DNA of 64,000 nt. Source: Flavobacterium terrae. Its GTDB lineage: Bacteria; Bacteroidota; Bacteroidia; Flavobacteriales; Flavobacteriaceae. The notes under the pieces were generated by a model. It saw only the letters and a list, made by a program, of their open reading frames with translations, was not told where the DNA came from and made no database searches. The stretch covers positions 1-64,000 of the forward strand of contig NZ_FQZI01000005.1 in NCBI RefSeq assembly GCF_900142035.1, written 5' to 3'. Below are positions 54,883 to 62,368 of the stretch, one piece after another; position 1 is the first letter of the stretch; every line of letters begins with the position of its first letter. A program made the position numbers and the translations under genes.

Positions 54883-55422
54883 TTATTTTTTAATGATTGT
54901 TAATAATTCTTCTTCTAATTCTTTCAGTGATGAGTAGGAATCTTCGGCAAAAACTCTACTATTTTTATTGTATATCACTGTTGCAGGTATAGAACCTGCC
55001 CAACTTTTATCTACTTTTTCGATCCAAGTATTTGCATCAGGATCATTTAAATGTATTATCTCCGATTTTAAATTTTTCTTTTTTATGAAGGGAATCAAAT
55101 TACTTTCTACTTTTTTAGGCAAATCCAAGCTAACCAAAATTACTTTTACATTTTGACCTTTGTATTTTTCATTTAATTGCTCAAAATAAGGTAACTCCTT
55201 TACACATGGCAGACACCATGTTGCCCAAAAATTTATAACATATGTTGTTTCATCGTTTTGATGCAAATAAGGCTCAAATGAGTTAAAATCAAATGATTTT
55301 ACTGTAATACCGTCTTTAACATACTCCTTTATAGGAATCGATGATTTCAAATACTCCTGACTACTTTGCTGGGAGAAAGCAAATGATGATATGAACAACA
55401 ACAATAAACCAATTCTTTTCAT
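54883..55422 (-). CDS. TlpA-like exported thioredoxin
   Basis: The 179 residues start with a signal peptide (MKRIGLLLLFISSFAFS) and carry a TlpA-type thioredoxin domain: TYVINFWATWCLPCVKELPY with the active-site WCLPC and GSIPATVIYNK. It should work as a thiol-disulfide protein in the periplasm. The first ATG of the longer frame (55512) lies inside the palindrome of the marR promoter; the signal peptide supports 55422. It is divergent from marR. Confidence 0.9.
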   Translation of the reverse strand: MKRIGLLLLFISSFAFSQQSSQEYLKSSIPIKEYVKDGITVKSFDFNSFEPYLHQNDETTYVINFWATWCLPCVKELPYFEQLNEKYKGQNVKVILVSLDLPKKVESNLIPFIKKKNLKSEIIHLNDPDANTWIEKVDKSWAGSIPATVIYNKNSRVFAEDSYSSLKELEEELLTIIKK

Positions 55423-55498
55423 ATTTAAATATTTTGAGCTCATTAAAATTAAACAATCTAAAAGCCTCAAAATAAAAATTAACAAATATTTAATACAC

Positions 55499-55545
55499 AT
55501 TTGTATATACAAATAAAAAAAGTTTATACATTTGTACGTACAAAT
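55499..55545 (+). promoter_or_regulatory. marR promoter with two perfect palindromic operators
   Basis: ATTTGTATATACAAAT (55499-55514) and ATTTGTACGTACAAAT (55530-55545) are perfect 16-bp palindromes whose centres are 31 bp apart, about three helical turns. The -33 TTG (55501-55503) lies in the first and the -7 element TACATTTG (55527-55534) overlaps the second, spacer 23 nt. Bound regulator would block RNA polymerase. Confidence 0.75.
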
Positions 55546-55560
55546 TTTGTAACTACAAAT

Positions 55561-56013
55561 ATGAAAATTGAAGATATCATAAAATCGACAGTAACCTTAA
55601 ATGCAGCTAAAAGAGCAGTACTTAATGTCATGTTTGCAGATTTAGTTGTAACAGATCATTTTAATGAAATTTTAAAACCTTTTGACTTATCTCCAGAACA
55701 GTATAATGTGTTACGCATTTTGAGAGGTCAAAAAGGAAAGCCAGCTAACATGTGTACAATTCAAGAGAGAATGATTGCAAAAACCAGCAACACAACAAGA
55801 TTAGTAGACAAATTATTATTGAAAGAATTAGTTACACGAGAAGTTTGTCCCGACAATAGAAGAAAAATGGAAGTTGAAATAACAGAAAAAGGTTTAAATG
55901 TTTTAGCAGAAATTGATCCTAAAGCAATAGAACATGAAAATTATTTTGCTTCCAAATTAACCAGCGAAGAGTTGGAAATATTTAATAATTTATTAGAAAA
56001 ATACAGAAGTTAA
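55561..56013 (+). CDS. MarR-family transcriptional regulator
   Basis: The 150 residues form one winged-helix MarR domain: FDLSPEQYNVLRILRGQKGK, TIQERMIAKTSNTTRLVDKL with the recognition helix, and REVCPDNRRKMEVEITEKGL with the wing. I start at ATG 55561; the longer frame from 55501 would cover the operators. It probably represses its own operon (marR, nitroreductase, YceI) by means of the two palindromes, and perhaps the divergent tlpA group. The inducing ligand is unknown. Confidence 0.93.
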   Translation: MKIEDIIKSTVTLNAAKRAVLNVMFADLVVTDHFNEILKPFDLSPEQYNVLRILRGQKGKPANMCTIQERMIAKTSNTTRLVDKLLLKELVTREVCPDNRRKMEVEITEKGLNVLAEIDPKAIEHENYFASKLTSEELEIFNNLLEKYRS

Positions 56014-56017
56014 TACC

Positions 56018-56650
56018 ATGAGTAAATTTATAGAAAGCCAAAATTGGCGTTATGCAACAAAAAAATTTGATGCAAGTAAAAAAATTTCAGATACAGATTT
56101 AGAAGTTTTAAAAGAAGCAATTAGATTAAGTTCTTCTTCATACGGATTACAACCTTATAAAGTTTTAATTGTTGAAAATCCTGAATTAAGAGCGAAACTT
56201 CAGCCTGCTGCTTGGGGACAATCTCAAATAGTAGATTCCTCTCACCTATTTGTTTTTGCAAACATCATAAATGTTGGTGAAAAAGAAATAGATACTTATT
56301 TAGAAAATATAGCAGAAACAAGAGGAATTCCTGCAGAAAATATTGCTGGTTATGGAGATTTTATGAAATCTAAAATCACCTCTCTGCCTGAAGATGTAAA
56401 AAACACTTGGACAGCAAAGCAAACTTATTTAGCATTAGGAAACCTTTTAAATGCTGCGGCAGAACTAAAAATAGATGCAACTCCTATGGAAGGTTTTGAA
56501 CCAGAAAAAGTGAATGAAATTTTAGGTTTAAACGCATTAGGTTTAAACGCTACTCTTATTGCAACAGTAGGATATCGTCATGAAGAAGACGCTAATCAAC
56601 ATGCAAAAAAAGTAAGAAAATCAAAAGAAGAATTATTTATCAAATTATAA
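56018..56650 (+). CDS. nitroreductase-family NAD(P)H-dependent oxidoreductase
   Basis: The 210 residues start with the family pattern NWRYATKKFDASKKI and SSSSYGLQPYKVLIVENPEL, and end with GFEPEKVNEILGLNALGLNA and ATVGYRHEEDANQHAKKVRK, which bind FMN. Members reduce quinones, nitro compounds or flavins. It lies 4 nt behind marR and 25 nt ahead of the YceI gene in one operon. MarR-controlled nitroreductases often answer to electrophiles or quinones; this is inferred here. Confidence 0.92.
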   Translation: MSKFIESQNWRYATKKFDASKKISDTDLEVLKEAIRLSSSSYGLQPYKVLIVENPELRAKLQPAAWGQSQIVDSSHLFVFANIINVGEKEIDTYLENIAETRGIPAENIAGYGDFMKSKITSLPEDVKNTWTAKQTYLALGNLLNAAAELKIDATPMEGFEPEKVNEILGLNALGLNATLIATVGYRHEEDANQHAKKVRKSKEELFIKL

Positions 56651-56675
56651 TTATTAATTAAATCAAAATTTAAAC

Positions 56676-57242
56676 ATGAAAAATTTAAAATCAATCGCTT
56701 TAGCATTAGTAGTTGCTTTAGGAACATTAACAGCAACAGCTCAAACAACAAAAAAAGTTGACGCTTCAAAAAGTAAAGTATTATGGTTAGCTAAAAAAGT
56801 TGGTGGTCAACATAATGGTGATGTTAACTTAAAAGAAGGTGCTTTAGTTTTTAACGGAAAAAAATTAGTTGGTGGAAACTTTACAGTAGACATGACTTCA
56901 ATTAACACTACTGATTTACAAGGTGAGTATAAAGGTAAATTAGATGGTCACTTAAAAAATGATGATTTCTTTGCTGTTGAAAAATTCCCAACTTCAACTT
57001 TAGTTTTTAAATCAATTGGTGCAAAATCTGCTAATACTTACACAGTTACTGCTGACTTAACAATTAAAGGTATTACTGCTCCAGTAACTTTTGATATTGT
57101 TGCTAACAAAGGTGTTGCTAATGCAACTGTAATGGTTGACAGAACTAAATATGATATTAAATACGCTTCAAAAAACTTTGGTGCTTTAGCTGATAAAGCA
57201 ATTGATGATGAATTTGAATTAAAAGTTAGCTTAAAATACTAA
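56676..57242 (+). CDS. YceI-family exported lipid-binding protein
   Basis: The 188 residues have a signal peptide (SIALALVVALGTLTATAQ) and a YceI barrel: DASKSKVLWLAKKVGGQHNG, NFTVDMTSINTTDL, GHLKNDDFFAVEKFPTSTLV and a C-terminal DRTKYDIKYASKNFGALAD. The fold is a lipocalin-like barrel that binds isoprenoid quinones or other lipids. As the third gene after marR and a nitroreductase, it may bind quinone-type molecules acted on by that enzyme. Confidence 0.93.
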   Translation: MKNLKSIALALVVALGTLTATAQTTKKVDASKSKVLWLAKKVGGQHNGDVNLKEGALVFNGKKLVGGNFTVDMTSINTTDLQGEYKGKLDGHLKNDDFFAVEKFPTSTLVFKSIGAKSANTYTVTADLTIKGITAPVTFDIVANKGVANATVMVDRTKYDIKYASKNFGALADKAIDDEFELKVSLKY

Positions 57243-57267
57243 TCAAACTCAGATTTGACCCAAAAAA

Positions 57268-57298
57268 AGAGCCGTTCTTGATGAACGGCTTTTTTCTT
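57268..57298 (+). terminator. terminator after the YceI gene
   Basis: GCCGTTC and GAACGGC (57271-57289) pair around TTGAT, followed by a T run. Confidence 0.9.
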
Positions 57299-57415
57299 TT
57301 TTAAATACATTGAAGTATATATTTAAAATTATTAAAAAGTTAATTAATTCATTTTAAATGTTTTATTAAAATTTTGTACTATTTTTACTACAATATTAAT
57401 TTTAAACCAAATAAA

Positions 57416-58363
57416 ATGAAAACAAAATTTGTAAATGCCTTTAAAGGTTTATTAGTGCTTTCTGCTCTAATAATCAACAGTTGCCAAGATGACAGTATCG
57501 ACACCGCGCAAAAAAGTTCTAATGAAAAACAATCAATCGAAAGTTTAAAGCAAGAATTAACTCCTGTTTCTTCACAGGAATTACCTCAAACTGTTCAAAA
57601 CCAAATTGATCTTTCTAAAGCAAATCTTTCAAAGTATCTGAATAGTGATCTACAAATTGATCAAGTTGTTGTTTTAGGTAAGCTTAATACAGCCAAAGGA
57701 ATTATGCTAGCACATGATGTTCTATCTAGTAATGAGAATACCATAGCTTTTGGAAATATTAAAGATGTAAAAACGGTTGTTATTGCTAAAATGAAAAAAA
57801 TATACTCAGGCGATAAATTAACTGCAACTCAAAAAAACATTAAAGATGTTGTTGTTAATGAAATAAAACCAAATGATAACTTACTTGAAATAACTTGGTT
57901 AAATAAAGGCCAAAAATTCACATCATTTTGTGTTTACAGAGACTCAGGAATTGTATGGGATAATGTACTAAGTGGCTTAATAATTATGGATCCTAAAGGA
58001 AATACTGAGGTTTCTAATGAAGGTCAATCAAAAATTGCATCAAAATGGTACAAACAATGGTGGACAGCTACTTGGCTTTGGGGATCAGACCGTGGAGAAA
58101 TTGGTTATCAAATAACAATTTACTATAGCGGTTCAACTGTATCTAATACAGATGTTAACGATTGGGGGTCAATGTCTTTAGGCTCAGCTAGAAGCGAAAG
58201 CAAAGTAACAAAAGAAACTGGTAGTTATGGTCAATGTAGATATGCACTAGGTTTATGTACTCCAACCGGTTCTTTAAGTTTTAGCTATAGTTCTTTTTCA
58301 GTATCTTTTTCAGGACTTGGAAGCAATATCATTGCTAACGGAAATAAATCTCTTTATCCTTGA
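57416..58363 (+). CDS. hypothetical lipoprotein
   Basis: The 315 residues start with a lipoprotein signal (LLVLSALIINSCQDD, Cys at about 23) followed by no domain I recognise. Landmarks are a polar N-terminal linker rich in Ser, Gln and Lys, KWYKQWWTATWLWGSDRGEI near 209-228, and a Gly/Ser-rich end with two Cys (YGQCRYALGLC) and repeated SFSYSSFSVSFSG. The start at 57416 is the ATG in front of the signal. It stands alone between two terminators. Confidence 0.75.
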   Translation: MKTKFVNAFKGLLVLSALIINSCQDDSIDTAQKSSNEKQSIESLKQELTPVSSQELPQTVQNQIDLSKANLSKYLNSDLQIDQVVVLGKLNTAKGIMLAHDVLSSNENTIAFGNIKDVKTVVIAKMKKIYSGDKLTATQKNIKDVVVNEIKPNDNLLEITWLNKGQKFTSFCVYRDSGIVWDNVLSGLIIMDPKGNTEVSNEGQSKIASKWYKQWWTATWLWGSDRGEIGYQITIYYSGSTVSNTDVNDWGSMSLGSARSESKVTKETGSYGQCRYALGLCTPTGSLSFSYSSFSVSFSGLGSNIIANGNKSLYP

Positions 58364-58383
58364 TTTGATTTCCAATAAAAGCA

Positions 58384-58414
58384 AAAAACTCCTGAATTAT
58401 TCAGGAGTTTTTTT
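58384..58414. terminator. bidirectional terminator between the lipoprotein and siroheme-synthase/TSUP genes
   Basis: ACTCCTGAAT and ATTCAGGAGT pair between convergent genes, with A and T runs outside. Confidence 0.9.
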
Positions 58415-58461
58415 ATATGATATTCATTTATATTCAGAATTAGAATATAGTAAGAGAAAAT

Positions 58462-59916
58462 CTATACAATTTTGAGTAACATTCTTACGCTAAACACAAT
58501 AACTAAAAAAGCTACTAGTAAAATAGCTGTTTTTTGCGGAAGTTTTCCTGCTAGCTTTGCGGCCAAAGGAGCTGCTAGAGAGCCTCCTAAAATTAAACCT
58601 ACCACAATATACCAATGACTAACTCCTAAAGAAGCAAAAAAAGTAATTGATGCAGCCAAAGTCACAAAAAACTCAGCTAAGCTTACTGTTCCAATTACAT
58701 ATTTTGACTTTCTCCCTTTTGCCAAGAGTGTAGATGTAACAATAGGTCCCCAACCTCCTCCTCCAAAAGCATCAAAAAAACCTCCTGAAAAACCTAAAAC
58801 ACCAGTATGTTTCACTTGTTTTTTATCAATCTTTTCACGAAAAGCAATCACTATCAACCGAATGCCTATCAACATTGTGTAAGTCGCTAATACACCATAA
58901 GTAATTGTTTCATACTTATCTCCTAAGTAAATCAACAACAAAGCACCACTTACGGCTCCAATAGCACCAGGAATAGCCAACCAAAACAATAGTTTTTTAT
59001 TTACGTTACCAAATTTATAATGCGAAAAACCACTGATACCGCTTGAAAACATTTCGGCTGTATGAATACTACCACTAATCGCTGGTAATTTTATACCAAA
59101 AAGCATCATACTTGTAGCACAAGTCACGCCATATCCCAATCCTACAGCACCATCTACAATTTGTGCAAAAAATCCAACAGCAATCATAGCAAAAAAAGCT
59201 TGAGGGATATTACTAGCTAAATGATTCAAATCGGTTACAGAAATTATTGTAGATAAACCATATCCAAAAAATACTGCTAAAAAAATACCTGCAATTTGAA
59301 AAACTAGTTTTTTATAATTTTGTTCCTTCTTAGTAGAATTTGTCTGATCTACTAAAACTGAAGTCACTTGATTCAAAGAAGCTAATTTACTCTGAAAATC
59401 ACCTTTGTGTTTCTCTCTAAAAGCATTTAAATTTTCGATGCTTTCATTAATATTTTCTGGAATAGTATCTTCTAAATGTTCGCGCAATCTTCTGGCCAAT
59501 ACAGGTGACTTTCCATTGGTCGAAATGGCGATTTTAAGATGCCCTTTCTTTACAATTGATCCTAAATAAAAATCACATAAATCTGGCTGATCAGCAGAGT
59601 TAACCAATATCTTTAGTTGATTTGCTTTTTGTTTAATTTGTGTGTTTAAAACTTTATCATTCGTCGCTGTTATAACAAAATCAGTTTCTTTTAAATCATT
59701 CTCTTCAAAAGGACGCTCATGAAAAACAATATGCGGGTTTTGAGCTAAAACTTCCTTCACCTTTAAAGAAATCTCTATAGCAATTAATTTGATGCTAACA
59801 TTAGGATTTTGGCGTAACAAAGTCTCTGTTTTTTCTAAACCCACATTGCCACCACCTACTATCAAAAAACGTGCTGTTTCAGTTTTTAAAAATATTGGAA
59901 ATAGAGTATTAGTCAT
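58462..59916 (-). CDS. fusion of siroheme-synthase N-terminal domain and TSUP (TauE/SafE) transporter
   Basis: The protein of 484 residues joins two functions. Residues 1-190 match the precorrin-2 dehydrogenase/ferrochelatase part of siroheme synthase (FLIVGGGNVGLEKTETLL, then FVITATNDKVLN, ILVNSADQPDLCDFYLGSIV, AISTNGKSPVLARRLREHLE). Residues 210-484 form a TSUP membrane transporter with about eight segments (FFAQIVDGAVGLGYGVTCAT and GGFFDAFGGGGWGPIVTSTL). Siroheme is the cofactor of the sulfite reductase upstream, and TSUP proteins move sulfite, sulfate or sulfonates. The gene overlaps the DUF2490 gene by 8 nt. Confidence 0.9.
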   Translation of the reverse strand: MTNTLFPIFLKTETARFLIVGGGNVGLEKTETLLRQNPNVSIKLIAIEISLKVKEVLAQNPHIVFHERPFEENDLKETDFVITATNDKVLNTQIKQKANQLKILVNSADQPDLCDFYLGSIVKKGHLKIAISTNGKSPVLARRLREHLEDTIPENINESIENLNAFREKHKGDFQSKLASLNQVTSVLVDQTNSTKKEQNYKKLVFQIAGIFLAVFFGYGLSTIISVTDLNHLASNIPQAFFAMIAVGFFAQIVDGAVGLGYGVTCATSMMLFGIKLPAISGSIHTAEMFSSGISGFSHYKFGNVNKKLLFWLAIPGAIGAVSGALLLIYLGDKYETITYGVLATYTMLIGIRLIVIAFREKIDKKQVKHTGVLGFSGGFFDAFGGGGWGPIVTSTLLAKGRKSKYVIGTVSLAEFFVTLAASITFFASLGVSHWYIVVGLILGGSLAAPLAAKLAGKLPQKTAILLVAFLVIVFSVRMLLKIV

Positions 59917-60655
59917 TGTTCTTTTTATTTAATTCGATTGTGTGAAAAATTGATAGTCTCAAAATGTCTCTATTATAAAAATCTGTTCCTGTATTTAACT
60001 GTTGGAACCAATTCATATAGCCAACTTCAAAAGCCAATGATTTATTCCATTTGTAATTTAGACCTAGATAAATTCGATTTTGGTCAAAAGTATTTTTAAC
60101 AACTTTTTTACCCATGTTAAACATCACCTCATCTTTTACTTTTACGATTAGTTTTTCGTCTCCTTCATTTTTTAAAATTGGAAAATCAATTCCTAATTGA
60201 TATCTAAATCTAAAATTAGAAAAACGATAACCTCCAACTAAACGATTGTTTTCAACATCGTGAAAAAAACGTGCCTCGGCTTTATAACGATGATTTATAG
60301 TTAAAAAACGTAGCTTTTGCTTATTGTTAAATCCAAAATCTGGTCTTAATTCTGGAACTGTGAGATTGCTTTCAGATTCAGGATCATTTGGGTTTTGTAA
60401 AAAATAAGTTATTCCTGCTGATGCATTCCAATTACCTGTCAACTTTCTTTCCAAATTTGATCGAAAAACCAACTGATGTTGCGCTGTTGGATTATAAAAT
60501 TGGCGCTCTTGAATTTCACTCAACAAAGACCATTTTTCATTAAATTTTAATGTATTATAATATCCATACCAGATAAGCTGTTGTTTTTCTATATTTTTTT
60601 GTGCCAATAAAAGCTTTGGAAATAATAAAACTGTAAGCAAAATTATTTTTTTCAT
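59909..60655 (-). CDS. DUF2490 outer-membrane barrel protein
   Basis: The protein of 248 residues has a signal peptide (MKKIILLTVLLFPKLLLAQ) and a series of amphipathic strands ending in an aromatic residue: QQLIWYGYYNTLKFNEKWSL, LRFLTINHRYKAEARFFHDV, NRIYLGLNYKWNKSLAFEVG and YMNWFQQLN. DUF2490 has no established function and looks like a small porin-type barrel. It overlaps cysI by 4 nt (ATGA) and the TSUP fusion by 8 nt, so it is an integral part of the sulfite-reduction operon. Confidence 0.88.
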   Translation of the reverse strand: MKKIILLTVLLFPKLLLAQKNIEKQQLIWYGYYNTLKFNEKWSLLSEIQERQFYNPTAQHQLVFRSNLERKLTGNWNASAGITYFLQNPNDPESESNLTVPELRPDFGFNNKQKLRFLTINHRYKAEARFFHDVENNRLVGGYRFSNFRFRYQLGIDFPILKNEGDEKLIVKVKDEVMFNMGKKVVKNTFDQNRIYLGLNYKWNKSLAFEVGYMNWFQQLNTGTDFYNRDILRLSIFHTIELNKKNND

Positions 60656-62298
60656 TTTTCTAAAATCACACGATAAGTATAATCGCCAAAAGTTTCTGAA
60701 TCCAGTCTTTCTTCAACATATCTTCCTAATAAAACATCAACTTCTTCTAGAATCTGCGCTTCTGTTTGTTTCTCTTTATAAATTTTGTTTAATCTTTCCC
60801 CGAATCGGTCACCACCCAACATGAAATTATATTGCTCTGGCCCAGTGCCTACGAAACCTAATTCGGCTACATATGGACGACCACATCCATTAGGGCAACC
60901 CGTCATTCGAATTGTAATTTCATCATTAGTTAAACTATGCTTTTCTAACAAAGGCTCAATTTTAGTAACCAATTCCGGAAGGTAACGTTGTGCTTCCGCC
61001 AATGCTAGTGGACAAGTTGGTAATGCTACACAGGCCATCGAATTTTTACGCAAAGCACTTACCTGTTTTTCGATGTCATGCTCAACCAATAATGCTTCAA
61101 CCTTAACTTTGTTCTTATCTTCAATTTCTCCTAGAATCAAATTTTGATTCCCTGAAAAAATAAAGTTGTTAATTTTCAATTGAGCCAATTCATATAAAAA
61201 CTGTTTTTGATAAGGCTGTACAACTCCGTGCTCTACAAAAAGCGTATAAAACCATTTTCCTTGGTGATTTTGTTCCCAACCAAAACGGTCACTTCTTTCA
61301 GTAAACTTGTAAGCTCTTTCTGGTTCGAATTCAAATCCGATACGGCTTTCCAATTCCTTTTTAAAACCTTCAACAGTCAGTTTATCCACAGTATATTTCA
61401 AACGAGACAATTTTCTATCGACTCTGTTTCCAAAGTCACGCTGTACTGTTAGAATTTCATAAACTGCTTTTAATGTTTTTTCTTCAGTATCTGTAAAACC
61501 AATGATGGTAGCTAAGCGTGAATACGTATTAGGATTACCGTGGGTTGTTGCCAATCCGCCGCCAATAGCAATATTAAACCCTTTCAATTCATCATTTTCA
61601 ATAATAGCAATTAAACCAATATCATTGGTAAACACATCGACATCATTACTTGGTGGAATGGCAATACCGATTTTAAATTTCCTAGGCAAATAACGGTCTT
61701 CATACAAAGGATCAGCTTCAGATGAACGCTCATAAATCTTTTCTCCATCAATAAACACTTCATAATACGATTGTGTTTTTGGTAGAAGTAAAGTCGAAAT
61801 CTTGTCGGCATACTCATAAATCTGTTTATGGATAGGCGAAATTTGTGGATGCGAACTCACAATCACATTTCTATTCACATCACCACATGCTGCAATTGAA
61901 TCCAGTTTTGCTGTATTGAACGCTTGAATAGTTGGTCGCAATTGATGTTTTAACAAACCATGCAATTGAACTGTTTGTCGTGTAGTAATTTTTAAAGTTC
62001 CAGTTCCATATTGTTCCGATATTTCGTGGGTTGCCAACCATTGATCAGCATTAATCACTCCTCCAGGAATACGAAGACGAATCATAAATGAATACAGTTT
62101 GTCTAATTTTTTTGCTGCTCTTTCTACTCTTCGGTCACGGTCATCCTGTACATACATTCCGTGGAATTTTACTAAGGTCTCATCATCCGGACGTACATTT
62201 CCTGTGTGGTTATCGATATCAATACTTTCTTTTAGCGTTCCTCTTAATCCGTCGCTGTTAATTTTTATATATTCTACTGGTGATAATTTCTCGCTCAT
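60652..62298 (-). CDS. cysI: sulfite reductase haemoprotein beta-component
   Basis: CysI reduces sulfite to sulfide with six electrons received from the CysJ flavoprotein. The 548 residues have two ferredoxin-like repeats (MIRLRIPGGVINADQWLATH, GTGTLKITTRQTVQLHGLLK and SAACGDVNRNV-type segment) and the siroheme/4Fe-4S ligands CVALPTC and MTGCPNGCGRPYVAE near 420-470. The lack of a fused NAD(P)H part and the cysJ gene upstream fit assimilatory sulfite reductase; nitrite reductase is less likely. Confidence 0.94.
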   Translation of the reverse strand: MSEKLSPVEYIKINSDGLRGTLKESIDIDNHTGNVRPDDETLVKFHGMYVQDDRDRRVERAAKKLDKLYSFMIRLRIPGGVINADQWLATHEISEQYGTGTLKITTRQTVQLHGLLKHQLRPTIQAFNTAKLDSIAACGDVNRNVIVSSHPQISPIHKQIYEYADKISTLLLPKTQSYYEVFIDGEKIYERSSEADPLYEDRYLPRKFKIGIAIPPSNDVDVFTNDIGLIAIIENDELKGFNIAIGGGLATTHGNPNTYSRLATIIGFTDTEEKTLKAVYEILTVQRDFGNRVDRKLSRLKYTVDKLTVEGFKKELESRIGFEFEPERAYKFTERSDRFGWEQNHQGKWFYTLFVEHGVVQPYQKQFLYELAQLKINNFIFSGNQNLILGEIEDKNKVKVEALLVEHDIEKQVSALRKNSMACVALPTCPLALAEAQRYLPELVTKIEPLLEKHSLTNDEITIRMTGCPNGCGRPYVAELGFVGTGPEQYNFMLGGDRFGERLNKIYKEKQTEAQILEEVDVLLGRYVEERLDSETFGDYTYRVILEK

Positions 62299-62368
62299 TT
62301 TTTATTGGCTTTAGGCATTACGCTTTAAGCTTTAGGCATATTGCTTATAGCTTATAGTATATTGCATA
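62299..62368. repeat. short AT-rich tandem words between cysJ and cysI
   Basis: GCTTTAGGCATTACGCTTTA is followed by AGCTTTAGGCATATTGCTTA, TAGCTTATAG and TATATTGCATAT; these are degenerate direct copies of a 10-20 nt word. No gene or terminator was seen, so cysJ and cysI are probably transcribed together. Confidence 0.4.

Noticed and set aside
60652..62298. Assimilatory nitrite reductase as function of cysI
   Set aside because: Both families share the motifs, but the flavoprotein CysJ and the siroheme/TSUP gene next to it favour sulfite reductase.
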